Assembly: GCA_052174115.1 (NCBI GenBank)
Contig: JBQMRX010000001.1
Location: 248,001-312,000 of the forward strand
Origin: Arsenophonus sp052174115
Lineage (GTDB): Bacteria; Pseudomonadota; Gammaproteobacteria; Enterobacterales; Enterobacteriaceae
DNA length: 64,000 nt
Direction: 5' to 3'
The notes below the pieces were generated by a model, which did not search any database, was not told the origin of the DNA, and was given only the letters and a program-made list of their open reading frames with translations. Shown in pieces: positions 30,291 to 40,050 of this stretch. Each line of letters begins with the position of its first letter. Position 1 is the first letter of the stretch. The translations under genes and the position numbers were made by a program.

Positions 30291-30920
30291 TTGTTAAAAA
30301 AAACTATTATATTACGTCAATTTGGTTTGTATCCCTATAAACCTATTTTTGATGCAATGCATCAATTTACTAAAAAACGAAGGATTGATACATTAGATGA
30401 ACTTTGGTTAGTTGAACATTATCCTATTTTTACAAAAGGTCAATCTGATAAAAAAAAACATTTATTAGTACAAGGAAATATTCCAGTCATCCAATCTGAT
30501 CGAGGTGGAAAAATCACCTATCATGGCCCTGGACAGCAAATAATGTATGTTTTATTAGATTTAAAGCGTAATAAAATTAGTATAAGAGAATTAGTTATTA
30601 TATTAGAAAATACAGTTATTAATACTTTATCTGAATTTAGTATTATTGCTTATGCACAACGTGAAGCTCCTGGTGTTTATGTTAAGCAAAAAAAAATATG
30701 CTCTATTGGATTACGTATTCATAAAAATTGTTCGCTTCATGGTTTAGCGTTAAATGTTAATATGGATCTTTCACCTTTTCAGAATATTAATCCTTGTGGT
30801 CATATTGGTATAAAAATGACGCAATTAAATGATTTAATTCCTGGCAGCAAAATTAAAGATATCAAACCTTTATTAACAAAGCATTTTTGTAAATTATTAA
30901 AATTTCAACTTATAGAGTAA
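30291..30920 (+). CDS. lipB: Octanoyl-[ACP]:protein octanoyltransferase
   Basis: LipB transfers octanoate from acyl carrier protein to lipoyl domains, the first step of lipoate synthesis. It has 209 residues against 213 in E. coli. The active-site cysteine is Cys169 in NINPCGHIG, the lysine is Lys135 in KQKKICSIG, and RGGKITYHGPGQ is the substrate loop. The start is TTG: it places eight residues before RQFGL, exactly as in E. coli. An ATG 14 bases upstream (30277) is in another frame and would need one more A in the seven-A run to join. Its stop codon is part of a 42-bp palindrome. Confidence 0.93.
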   Translation: MLKKTIILRQFGLYPYKPIFDAMHQFTKKRRIDTLDELWLVEHYPIFTKGQSDKKKHLLVQGNIPVIQSDRGGKITYHGPGQQIMYVLLDLKRNKISIRELVIILENTVINTLSEFSIIAYAQREAPGVYVKQKKICSIGLRIHKNCSLHGLALNVNMDLSPFQNINPCGHIGIKMTQLNDLIPGSKIKDIKPLLTKHFCKLLKFQLIE

Positions 30921-30960
30921 ATTCTTTTAATTTTAATAATTATTAAAATTAAAAGAATTT
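30919..30960. terminator. Perfect 42-bp palindrome overlapping the lipB stop
   Basis: The 21 bases from 30919 are exactly complementary to the 21 ending at 30960, with no mismatch. The left arm begins AAATTCTTTTAATT and starts inside the lipB TAA. As RNA it would form a long A-U hairpin directly after translation ends. It separates lipB from lipA, whose start lies 80 bases further on. Confidence 0.55.
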
Positions 30961-31039
30961 ATAAATAAAAATTAAAATTGTTTATATAAAATATATCTAT
31001 TGTTAATAAAAATAGAAATAGAATAGAGCTAACATAATT

Positions 31040-32005
31040 ATGAATAGACCAATTCAAATAGATCGCGGCATTAAATATCATCATATTGATAAAATGGAAT
31101 TAATTCCTATTAAAACGATAATAACAGAACATAAAGAAATTTTACCAAAACCTAAATGGTTAAAAATAAAACTTCCTATTGATTCATCTAAAATAAAAAA
31201 AATAAAAAATACAATACGTAAAAATAAACTACATACAGTTTGTGAAGAAGCTTCTTGTCCAAATCTTGCTGAATGTTTTAATCATGGTACTGCTACTTTT
31301 ATGATTTTAGGTGCTATCTGTACTCGTCGCTGCCCATTTTGTGATGTCGCTCATGGACGACCTAATATTCTAGATCAAAATGAACCGATAAAGTTAGCAG
31401 AAATTATTAAAGATATGAAATTAAAATATGTTGTTATTACTTCAGTTGATCGCGATGATTTACGTGACGGTGGAGCTAAACATTTTACTGACAGTATTAA
31501 TGCTATTCGAAAGAAAAATCCAAATATCAAAATAGAAACGCTAGTACCTGATTTTCGTGGTTGTATGAATCGCGCATTAACAATTTTATCAACTGCTCCG
31601 CCAGATGTTTTTAATCATAATCTTGAGAGTATTCCTCGTATTTATCATCAAATTCGTCCTGGCGCTAATTATAAAATGTCACTACAACTATTAAAAAATT
31701 TTAAAAAAATTCATCCTGAAATACCGACAAAATCAGGATTAATGGTTGGATTGGGTGAAAATAATGAAGAAATAATTGATGTTATGTACGATTTACGACA
31801 TCATAATGTTACAATGTTAACTTTAGGACAATACCTTCAACCTAGTCGATATCATTTATCAGTAAAACGTTATGTTAGTCCTAATGAATTTAAAAAAATA
31901 AAAAACAAAGCAATAAAAATGGGCTTTACGCATGTAGCTTGTGGTCCATTAGTTAGATCATCTTACCATGCAGATTTACAAATAAAAGGTATAGAAATTA
32001 AATAA
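31040..32005 (+). CDS. lipA: Lipoyl synthase
   Basis: LipA is a radical-SAM enzyme that inserts two sulfurs into protein-bound octanoate. It has 321 residues, exactly the E. coli length. The auxiliary cluster cysteines are Cys68, Cys73 and Cys79 (VCEEASCPNLAEC), the radical-SAM cluster is Cys94/98/101 (CTRRCPFC), and the terminal RSSY provides the serine ligand. All positions equal those of E. coli. With LipB and flavodoxin in the same window, the octanoyl-transfer and sulfur-insertion steps appear intact. An imperfect hairpin and T run follow. Confidence 0.97.
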   Translation: MNRPIQIDRGIKYHHIDKMELIPIKTIITEHKEILPKPKWLKIKLPIDSSKIKKIKNTIRKNKLHTVCEEASCPNLAECFNHGTATFMILGAICTRRCPFCDVAHGRPNILDQNEPIKLAEIIKDMKLKYVVITSVDRDDLRDGGAKHFTDSINAIRKKNPNIKIETLVPDFRGCMNRALTILSTAPPDVFNHNLESIPRIYHQIRPGANYKMSLQLLKNFKKIHPEIPTKSGLMVGLGENNEEIIDVMYDLRHHNVTMLTLGQYLQPSRYHLSVKRYVSPNEFKKIKNKAIKMGFTHVACGPLVRSSYHADLQIKGIEIK

Positions 32006-32009
32006 TTTT

Positions 32010-32056
32010 TGATTTAGTTTTTAAATATTAAAATAAAAAATAAATCATTAATTTTT
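32010..32056 (+). terminator. Imperfect hairpin and T run after lipA
   Basis: TGATTTA (32010-32016) pairs with TAAATCA (32041-32047), and adjoining T and A runs extend the stem across one G-A mismatch. TTTTT follows at 32052-32056. It begins only a few bases after the lipA stop codon, as expected for an intrinsic terminator, although it is nearly GC-free. Confidence 0.45.
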
Positions 32057-32938
32057 AGTAATTTTTATAAATTTATTTAATAAATTAAATTTTAATAATT
32101 TTATATTTAAATAGTTATTTTTCCAACATTTATAGTATAAAATTTAACTTTAATACTAAAATAAATATTAAGTACACATTAATTTAATAGACTATTAAAT
32201 TATTAAATAAATATTTGATATCATAATTTTAATTTAAATTAATACCTAAATAAATTATATTTTTGTAAATATTTATTTTAATAAATTAATTATTTTTTAA
32301 TTATTCTTATTTTATAATTTAAATTTATAATATTTAATATTTAAGATAATAATATTAATTAGTCAAATTATTTGTTTAATTAATAAATTAAACAATGATA
32401 AAAAAGAAACTCTTAAGTACAAAATAAAATTATAAAATTTATAATATCAACGATTTTATAAAAGTTAATAAATTTAACATAATTGATAATTTTATATAAC
32501 TTTAATATTTACTATATATAAATTTTATATGAATTACTATAAAATTTTTTTAAAATTAGTTTCAATAAAATTTAATTTAACTAAAAATTATTTTTTTATT
32601 ATTTAAATTTATATATTTTTTTATAGTTTATAAAAAAATATTTTTTAAATTTTTATTTTCTTATCTAAAAATAATAACAATTATGTAATTATTATAAACT
32701 ATTTTAAAAATAAAAGATTTAAAAACATTTAAAAACAAAAAAATAATTACAATATATAATAATTTTACTTAAAATAGTGAACTATTTAAACAATTGATGT
32801 TATTTCTCAAGTAAAATTATCTTTGTTTACAAAAACACTTCTATTATTGGACAATAATTAAAACTATATATATAAAAATATTAATTTTTTATTTCTTGCT
32901 GAAATAATGGGTTAGAAGAAATTCTTAGTATAAATAAG

Positions 32939-32960
32939 ATAATACTATATATAGTATTAT
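32939..32960. promoter_or_regulatory. NrdR-box-like palindrome upstream of nrdHIEF
   Basis: AATACTATATATAGTATT (32941-32958), with two more complementary bases each side, is a perfect 22-bp palindrome. Its core CTATATATAG fits the published NrdR consensus core CwATATaTwG. It lies about 85 bases upstream of nrdH, where NrdR regulates ribonucleotide reductase operons in other proteobacteria. NrdR sites usually occur in pairs; the only partner candidate (near 32864) is weak. Chance in AT-rich DNA cannot be excluded. Confidence 0.4.
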
Positions 32961-33043
32961 TGAATAAAAAATAAATCAAGATATAGTGTTTATAATAGTT
33001 ATTCAATTATAAATTTAATAATAACTAAATTAAGGAATTAATA

Positions 33044-33241
33044 ATGATTATTACTATTTACAGTAAACAAGATTATGTACAATGCAATACAACTTATCTA
33101 ACTCTCAAATTTAATAATTTATTTTATTATGTTGTAGGTTTAACAAAAAATCATGAAGCATTATGTTTTGTTATTAATTTAGGTTATCAACAATTGCTAA
33201 TTATCATAGCAAATAAGAGCATTGGTCAAATTTTCGACTAA
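33044..33241 (+). CDS. nrdH: NrdH-redoxin remnant without its redox motif
   Basis: NrdH is the glutaredoxin-like electron donor of class Ib ribonucleotide reductase. This 65-residue product starts MIITIYSKQDYVQC, aligning with the E. coli NrdH N-terminus, but the first cysteine of the CVQC motif is Tyr. The cis-proline region (QLPVV in E. coli) reads QLLII, and about 16 C-terminal residues are missing (81 in E. coli). It cannot work as a dithiol redoxin. The reading frame, the AAGGA Shine-Dalgarno and the position before nrdI are kept. It is either a decaying gene or is kept only as an operon leader. Confidence 0.82.
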   Translation: MIITIYSKQDYVQCNTTYLTLKFNNLFYYVVGLTKNHEALCFVINLGYQQLLIIIANKSIGQIFD

Positions 33242-33279
33242 ACATGATTAGTCAATTAACTAATAACTAAAATTACATT

Positions 33280-33732
33280 ATGAAAACACAATCACTTATT
33301 TATTATTCTAGCAAATCAGAAAATTGTCATCGATTTGTGCAAAAATTAAGAATTTCTGCTACACGCATTCCAATTGATATAAATAAAATAGCAACAAATG
33401 CGACACAACCTTACGTTTTATTAGTACCTACTTATTGTGGCGGAAGTAAAATAGGAGCTGTACCTAAACCCGTTATTCATTTTTTAAATCAACAAAAAAA
33501 TCGAAATTTTTTACGTGGCGTTATTGCATCAGGAAATAGTAATTTTTATAAAACTTATGCTATAGCTGGAAATATTATATCTGCTAAATGTCAAGTACCA
33601 TTGCTCTATCGTTTTGAATTACTAGGTACTGAATGGGATCTTCAACAAGTACGTCAAAGACTAGAAAAATTTTGGCAACAACAAATGAAACAAAGTAATA
33701 CGGAGCTTTCTTATGATAATACAGCCTCATAA
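33280..33732 (+). CDS. nrdI: NrdI flavodoxin-like protein
   Basis: NrdI is a small FMN protein that supplies the oxidant needed to assemble the Mn(III)2-tyrosyl radical cofactor in NrdF. It has 150 residues against 136 in E. coli, the difference being a C-terminal tail that overlaps nrdE. Family segments YYSSKSENCHRFV (phosphate loop), LLVPTYCGG and FLRGVIASGNSNFYKTYAIAG are clear. It starts 38 bases after the nrdH stop and its end overlaps nrdE by 20 bases. Confidence 0.95.
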   Translation: MKTQSLIYYSSKSENCHRFVQKLRISATRIPIDINKIATNATQPYVLLVPTYCGGSKIGAVPKPVIHFLNQQKNRNFLRGVIASGNSNFYKTYAIAGNIISAKCQVPLLYRFELLGTEWDLQQVRQRLEKFWQQQMKQSNTELSYDNTAS

Positions 33733-35842
33733 ACAATTAGATTATCATGCACTTAATGCCATGTTAAATCTATATGACAAAAATCATAAAATTCAATTAG
33801 ATAAAGATAAACAAGCGACTCATTATTATTTCCAACATCATGTTAATCAAAACACTATTTTTTTTAATAATTTAAAAGAAAAATTAGATTTTTTAGTTAG
33901 AAAAAATTATTACGAATCTGAAATATTAGCACAATATAAATTTATTTTTATTAAAAAACTTTTTAAGCAAGCTTATAACTATAAGTTTCGCTTTCAAACA
34001 TTTCTTGGAGCTTTTAAATATTATACTAGCTATACATTAAAAACCTTTGATAATAGATATTATCTAGAACGTTATGAAGATAGAGTTTGTATGGTTACAT
34101 TAACTCTTGCTCAAGGAAATCAAGTATTTGCTAGTCAATTGATGGATGAAATTATTAGCGGTCGTTTTCAACCAGCAACACCAACTTTTTTAAATTGCGG
34201 TAAAAAACAACGCGGTGAATTAGTATCTTGTTTTTTATTACGAATAGAAGATAATATGGAATCAATAGGTCGCTCTATTAATTCAGCTTTACAACTTTCA
34301 AAGCGAGGAGGAGGAGTAGCTTTTCTATTGACTAATTTACGTGAAACTGGAGCACCAATAAAATTAATTGAAAATCAATCTTCTGGTATAGTACCTATAA
34401 TGAAAATACTAGAAGATGCTTTTTCTTATGCTAACCAACTTGGTGCAAGACAAGGTGCTGGTGCAGTTTATCTTCATGCTCATCATCCAGATATTTTGAA
34501 ATTTTTAGATACTAAACGTGAAAATGCTGATGAAAAAATTCGAATTAAAACTTTATCACTTGGTGTAGTAATTCCTGATATTACTTTTCATTTAGCTAAA
34601 AATAATCAAGATATGCACCTTTTTTCACCTTATGATATTCAACGTTATTATGGCATATCTATGTCAGAAATAAATATCACTGAAAAATATTCAGAAATGG
34701 TAAATAATAAAAATATTCATAAACAAAAAATTAGTGCCCGTAAATTTTTTCTCATTTTAGCAGAAATTCAATTTGAATCAGGTTACCCATATATTTTATT
34801 TGAAGATAATGCTAATCGTCTAAATCCTATTTATGGACGAATTAACATGAGTAATTTATGTTCAGAAATATTACAAGTTAATGATGCTAGTATTTATGAT
34901 GAAAATTTAAATTATCGTTATATAGGTAAAGATATTAGTTGTAATTTAGGTTCTATGAATATAGTTAAAACAATGGATTCTCCTAATTTTGCTCATTCAA
35001 TTGAAATTGCCATTAAAGCATTAACAGCTGTTTCAGATATTAGTCAAATTCAATCAGTACCTTCTATTCAAGAAGCTAATAAAAAATCACATGCTATTGG
35101 TTTAGGGCAAATGAATTTACATGCTTATCTTGCATGTAAGCATATTCATTATGGTTCAGAAGAAGGAATTGACTTCACAAATATCTACTTTTATACAGTA
35201 ACTTATTATATATTACAGGCATCTAATAAACTATCTATTGAACGTCAACAGTATTTTAACGGTTTTGAATATTCTAAATATGCTTCTGGAGAATATTTTG
35301 ATAAATATATTAATCAACAATGGAAACCTAAAACTGAAAAAGTAAAACAATTATTTCAATGTGCAGGTATTCATCTCCCAAATTCTAATGATTGGAAAAA
35401 ACTTAAAAAATCTATTATGAATTACGGGATTTATAATCAGAATTTACAAGCTGTCCCGCCAACTGGTTCTATTTCTTATATTAATAACTCAACTTCAAGT
35501 ATTCACCCTATTGTTGCGCGAATTGAAATTCGTAAAGAAGGTAAAATTGGACGTGTTTATTATCCAGCCCCTTATTTAACAAATGAAAATTTAGAATATT
35601 ATCAAGATGCTTATCAAATAGGTACTAAAAAAATTATTGATACTTATGCTGCTGCTACTCAACATGTTGATCAAGGATTATCATTAACTCTTTTCTTTAC
35701 TGATAATGCAACTACTCGAGATATTAATCGTGCTCAAATATATGCTTGGAAAAAAGGAATTAAAACACTTTATTATATTCGTATCCAACAATCAACATTA
35801 GAAGGAACAAAGGTTAAAGACTGCGTTTCATGTATACTATAA
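33713..35842 (+). CDS. nrdE: Class Ib ribonucleotide reductase, alpha subunit
   Basis: NrdE reduces ribonucleoside diphosphates to deoxy forms. It has 709 residues against 714 in E. coli and is strongly conserved. The redox cysteine pair lies in LVSCFLLRI and ISCNLGSMN, the radical cysteine in MSNLCSEI, and the PPTGSISYIN loop is intact. It keeps the C-terminal DCVSCIL (Cys704, Cys707), the swinging arm that receives electrons from a redoxin. This contrasts with the dead NrdH upstream. The absence of an N-terminal ATP cone is typical of class Ib. Confidence 0.97.
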   Translation: MIIQPHKQLDYHALNAMLNLYDKNHKIQLDKDKQATHYYFQHHVNQNTIFFNNLKEKLDFLVRKNYYESEILAQYKFIFIKKLFKQAYNYKFRFQTFLGAFKYYTSYTLKTFDNRYYLERYEDRVCMVTLTLAQGNQVFASQLMDEIISGRFQPATPTFLNCGKKQRGELVSCFLLRIEDNMESIGRSINSALQLSKRGGGVAFLLTNLRETGAPIKLIENQSSGIVPIMKILEDAFSYANQLGARQGAGAVYLHAHHPDILKFLDTKRENADEKIRIKTLSLGVVIPDITFHLAKNNQDMHLFSPYDIQRYYGISMSEINITEKYSEMVNNKNIHKQKISARKFFLILAEIQFESGYPYILFEDNANRLNPIYGRINMSNLCSEILQVNDASIYDENLNYRYIGKDISCNLGSMNIVKTMDSPNFAHSIEIAIKALTAVSDISQIQSVPSIQEANKKSHAIGLGQMNLHAYLACKHIHYGSEEGIDFTNIYFYTVTYYILQASNKLSIERQQYFNGFEYSKYASGEYFDKYINQQWKPKTEKVKQLFQCAGIHLPNSNDWKKLKKSIMNYGIYNQNLQAVPPTGSISYINNSTSSIHPIVARIEIRKEGKIGRVYYPAPYLTNENLEYYQDAYQIGTKKIIDTYAAATQHVDQGLSLTLFFTDNATTRDINRAQIYAWKKGIKTLYYIRIQQSTLEGTKVKDCVSCIL

Positions 35843-35858
35843 TTTATAGGTTTAACAA

Positions 35859-36824
35859 ATGGCGATAAAAAATTCAATAATACATACAATTAATTGGAAC
35901 CATATTGAAGATGATAAAGATCTAGAAGTATGGAATAAATTAACTACAAATTTTTGGTTACCAGAAAAAATTCCTCTTTCAAATGATATTCCAACTTGGA
36001 ATACTTTAATAAAAAAAGAAAAAGAATTAACAATACGTATTTTTACTGGTTTAACTTTATTAGATACCATCCAAAATAATGTAGGAGCACCTTCATTGAT
36101 GAAAGATGCCTTAACACCTCATGAAAAATCTGTTATGTCAAATATTACTTTTATGGAAGCAGTTCATGCTCGTTCATACAGCTCTATATTTTCAACCCTT
36201 TGTTTAAGTTCCGATGTTGATAATGCTTATCAGTGGAGTGAAGAAAATACTATTTTACAAAAAAAAGCCAATTTAATATTAGAGCATTATTATAATGCTC
36301 ATCCACTTAAGAAAAAAATTGCCAGTGTTTTTCTTGAGTCATTTCTCTTTTATTCTGGATTTTATCTACCAATGTATTTTTCAAGCAGAGGAAAATTAAC
36401 AAATACTGCTGATTTAATTCGACTAATAATTAGAGATGAAGCAATTCATGGCTATTATATCGGATATAAATTTCAAAAATCATTAATTAAATATAGTGAT
36501 AAAGAAAAAGAAGAAATAAAAGATTTTGCTTATTTATTACTATTAAATCTATATGAAAATGAAATAAAATATAGTGAATCTTTATATGATGATATTGGTT
36601 GGACAGAAGATGTAAAAAATTTTCTTCACTATAATGCTAATAAAGCATTAATGAATTTAGGCTATGAATCACTTTTTCCAAAAATAATGACAAATGTTAA
36701 TTCAGTAATTTTATCAGCATTATCACCAAATTCAAATGAAAATCATGATTTTTTTTCTGGATCAGGTTCTTCTTATATTATTGGAAAAACTATTACTACA
36801 GAAGATGAAGATTGGAACTTCTAA
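35859..36824 (+). CDS. nrdF: Class Ib ribonucleotide reductase, beta subunit
   Basis: NrdF carries the dimetal-tyrosyl radical that starts catalysis in NrdE. It has 321 residues against 319 in E. coli. Metal ligands are Asp69, Glu100, His103, Glu160, Glu194 and His197, seen in LLDTIQ, FMEAVHARSY, FLESFLF and RDEAIHG. Tyr107 is the radical site. The C-terminal EDEDWNF is the tail that docks on NrdE. It starts 16 bases after nrdE and ends the operon; a small hairpin follows. Confidence 0.97.
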   Translation: MAIKNSIIHTINWNHIEDDKDLEVWNKLTTNFWLPEKIPLSNDIPTWNTLIKKEKELTIRIFTGLTLLDTIQNNVGAPSLMKDALTPHEKSVMSNITFMEAVHARSYSSIFSTLCLSSDVDNAYQWSEENTILQKKANLILEHYYNAHPLKKKIASVFLESFLFYSGFYLPMYFSSRGKLTNTADLIRLIIRDEAIHGYYIGYKFQKSLIKYSDKEKEEIKDFAYLLLLNLYENEIKYSESLYDDIGWTEDVKNFLHYNANKALMNLGYESLFPKIMTNVNSVILSALSPNSNENHDFFSGSGSSYIIGKTITTEDEDWNF

Positions 36825-36833
36825 TATTATTAA

Positions 36834-36854
36834 TATTTCTATTTAATAGAAATA
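36834..36854. terminator. Small hairpin after nrdF
   Basis: TATTTCTAT and ATAGAAATA form a 9-bp stem around TTA, ten bases after the nrdF stop. An A run rather than a T run follows. It is probably the 3' end of the nrd transcript. Confidence 0.4.
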
Positions 36855-38487
36855 AAAAATAGCTAAATAAATTCAAAGTATAATATAATAACATGTATTA
36901 TGTTTAATTTTTATTATAATAAAAGATATTAAATTCATTTATTTTTAAGATAATAATTTTTATAAAAAATTATTATAATTAATTAATATTATAAAAATTA
37001 GTCTTTTTATTTTAAAAAAAGAATATTAATAATATTTTTTTATTTTTTTAGCATAAAACGATTAATTATATACTTAATTATTATTATATTAAAAAATATA
37101 AAATATCTATATTTATGATTTAATAGATAACTATCAGTAATTGTTTTATAGATAAATAAATCTTAAATCGCTATATTAGCAATAATTATTATTAAAGATT
37201 GAATTTTTATTATTTTAAATAGTTTAAAAGGTAACTTTATTAATATTTATTTTTCAAATAGTTAAAGTACATAATATATTTAATATATTTAATATTATTA
37301 TATTAGTATCTCGGTTATTATAAGAAATATTTATTTATATAATAAATTTAATAAAATAAAAAATAATCTTAATAAAAGTGCATATTTATAATGCGATTAA
37401 TAAAAAATTAATTATAAATAATATGTATATTATAATTATTTTAATTATACTTTATTATTTATATTTAAATTTATTTTATTAGTAAAGATTAAAACTTAAA
37501 TCTATAATAAAATTTATTACAATAATTTTATTAATTTTTTAATTTTAAAAAATCAGATAAAAATTAAATCTATCAAATTTGATTATATATTTATTAGAAT
37601 CATAAAAATTTATAAAAACATTTTTACGAATAAATAAAAAATATAAATAATAATATTTTATTAAAATTTATAATATAATGATTTTATCAAAAAATATCAA
37701 CACTAAAATTAAAATAATAAAAGTTATTATTAATTAAAAATTAACTTATTTAGTTAATATAATTTTAAATTATAAACTAATATTTATTATTTTTTATTTT
37801 ATTTTTAGTTGATTAAATATTTATTTATTGTAAAATTTTATATATAAATATTAAAAGCGGAAATTAATAATAAAATACATCAAAAAAAATAATTTAATTA
37901 AATTATTAAGAAAATATAATTATGTTTATTATTAATATTTAATTTTATTTATTTTATAAAAATAGTATTTTATATTAAAATAAAATATAATTGTTTAATA
38001 AATATAATTTTTATTAAAATATATTGCAATATCTTTTATTCTCAATATAATTAATTTTAATATTTATTATTATTTACTTAATTTTATAAAAATATAAAAA
38101 AAGACATATTAAATAAGATAAATATGAATAATTATTTTATTGTAATAATATTAAATATCCATTAATAAGCCAAATATTTACTATAAATACATATATCTTT
38201 TAACCATTAATTATAAATTAATTTTAAATTAATATATAATAACAGAAATTTTTGAAAATTTTTTAATTATAAAATAATATTACAAATATTTAATAATAAA
38301 TTTTATTTTTAAATAAATTATTTATTTTTAAAAAAACTATTAAATTTAAATCGATCTATAATAGAGTGATTTATTAGATAATAAAATAAAATTAGCATAT
38401 TTATATTTTAATTATTAATGATTAATTTCATATAAATATTAATATTTATATGAATAAAATATAAAAATAAATTATAAGATAAAAATT

Positions 38488-38520
38488 CAAATAATAAATT
38501 ATTTTATAATTTATTATTTG
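38488..38520. repeat. 15-bp stem-loop inside the gene desert
   Basis: CAAATAATAAATTAT (38488-38502) and its exact complement (38506-38520) flank a TTT loop. No gene ends within 1.5 kb. It may be a relic terminator or a chance AT structure. Confidence 0.4.
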
Positions 38521-40050
38521 ATATAGGTAACAACAAAATACTAATCGTATTAATCTCTCTATCTATAACTAACAATAATATTATTTTATAAGTTTTATTT
38601 TTAAAAAGTGTAAATAATTTATTAAAATAAAATTAATAATATTAAATATAACTTGTATACCATCTTAATATATAATAAAAATTAATGAATTAAAAAAATA
38701 AAACTCTAAATTTATCTTTAAATTATTTAAATACTTATAAATTAATATTTATAAAATGTATTTTTATTTTAGATAATTTATTGATGTTATTGAAAATAAT
38801 ATAATTTTATTTAAATATTCAATTAAGAAATTATCTAATCTTCTATTATAATATTAAAAATAAATAAACGTAAAAATTTATGTTTAGATGATAAAGGTGA
38901 TAATTTTATATTATTTATTTATTTTTTTAATAAAATAGAATCTATTATTTTATTACTATAAAAAGATTATTTAAATTATTTTAACATATTTAAAAATAAA
39001 TAATTAACTATATTTAGTTGGTTGATATATTAAATATAATAAATTTAAAAATGCATTTTAATATTTTAATAAAATAAAATATATTCTAAGTTATCTAATA
39101 TAAAAACTATTATTATTTATATAAAAATATATAGAACATTTTGTAATAAAAATAATTAAATATTAATATTACCTATTAAATTAATTATTAATATAATAAA
39201 AATCTATATACTAACTATGAAAATAGTATATTTTATATAATATATAAAATTAAATTTTTTAATTTATTTTAAAATTATATTATTTTATATATCACTTAAT
39301 ATTTAAAATATTATACTTTATTTAAATAATAAAAAATTAAATAAAAATTTTTAATTAAACTAATTAATTCTTTACTAACATTATAACTTAATATCTTTTA
39401 CTATAAAGTATCCAATAAATAAAGTGGTTATGTTAAATTAAAAAAAAAATAAAAGTTAAATAAAATATTATTTTGTTTCTTTTAATTTTATTAAATAATC
39501 AAGATATTAAATTAAAACTAAAAATTAATATTAGAATAATAATTTTCATTATTAATTTTTATATGTAATAACTACATATATATCATAAATTTATTACTAT
39601 AGATAAATAATTTTTATTGCCATTGATTTAATATTTAAAATTATCAAGATAGTCCAAATAATAAAAAATTAATAATTAATAAACAAATTTATTAATTTTG
39701 CATATTTTTATATAAAATAATACACTTAAATATTAATAATGAATAAAATTATTAAATATAATGATAATTTAAATATTTATTAATTTAGTATAATTATCAT
39801 ATTTTAAAAAACAAAAATACTATGACTAACAGAAAGTTAAATTTTAATCTCAATATTTCAATTTAAATATAATACGATCAACTTTAATTTAAAATTATAA
39901 ACAATAATTAAATAATCGATTAATATATTTAAGATTAACAAATATAAAAATAAATTAATTATATCATAAATTATTAATTTTTAAAGATTTTAAACTAAAA
40001 ACTAAATAAAATATATAATTTACTACATTAAAAAAGAGAAAATTTAAACT

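Larger units (their letters stand above)
32006..33043. other. Spacer between lipA and nrdH
   Basis: About 1 kb has no recognisable gene. It holds the lipA hairpin (32010-32056), a 9-bp stem TGTTTAATT/AATTAAACA at 32373-32394 and, near its end, a 22-bp palindrome that resembles an NrdR box. This last is probably in the nrd promoter region. Confidence 0.55.
36825..40050. other. 3.2-kb gene desert between nrdF and pssA
   Basis: This is the longest gene-free stretch in the window. I see no protein-like frame, tRNA, rRNA or other stable RNA on either strand. A 15-bp stem-loop at 38488-38520 is the clearest structure. The pssA promoter must lie near the end, but no convincing -35/-10 pair was found. 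Confidence 0.6.

Noticed and set aside
32861..32880. Second NrdR-box-like core (ACTATATATATAA)
   Set aside because: It is not palindromic in its flanks and TATATATA is common in this AT-rich sequence; the spacing of about 81 bases is not typical of paired boxes.
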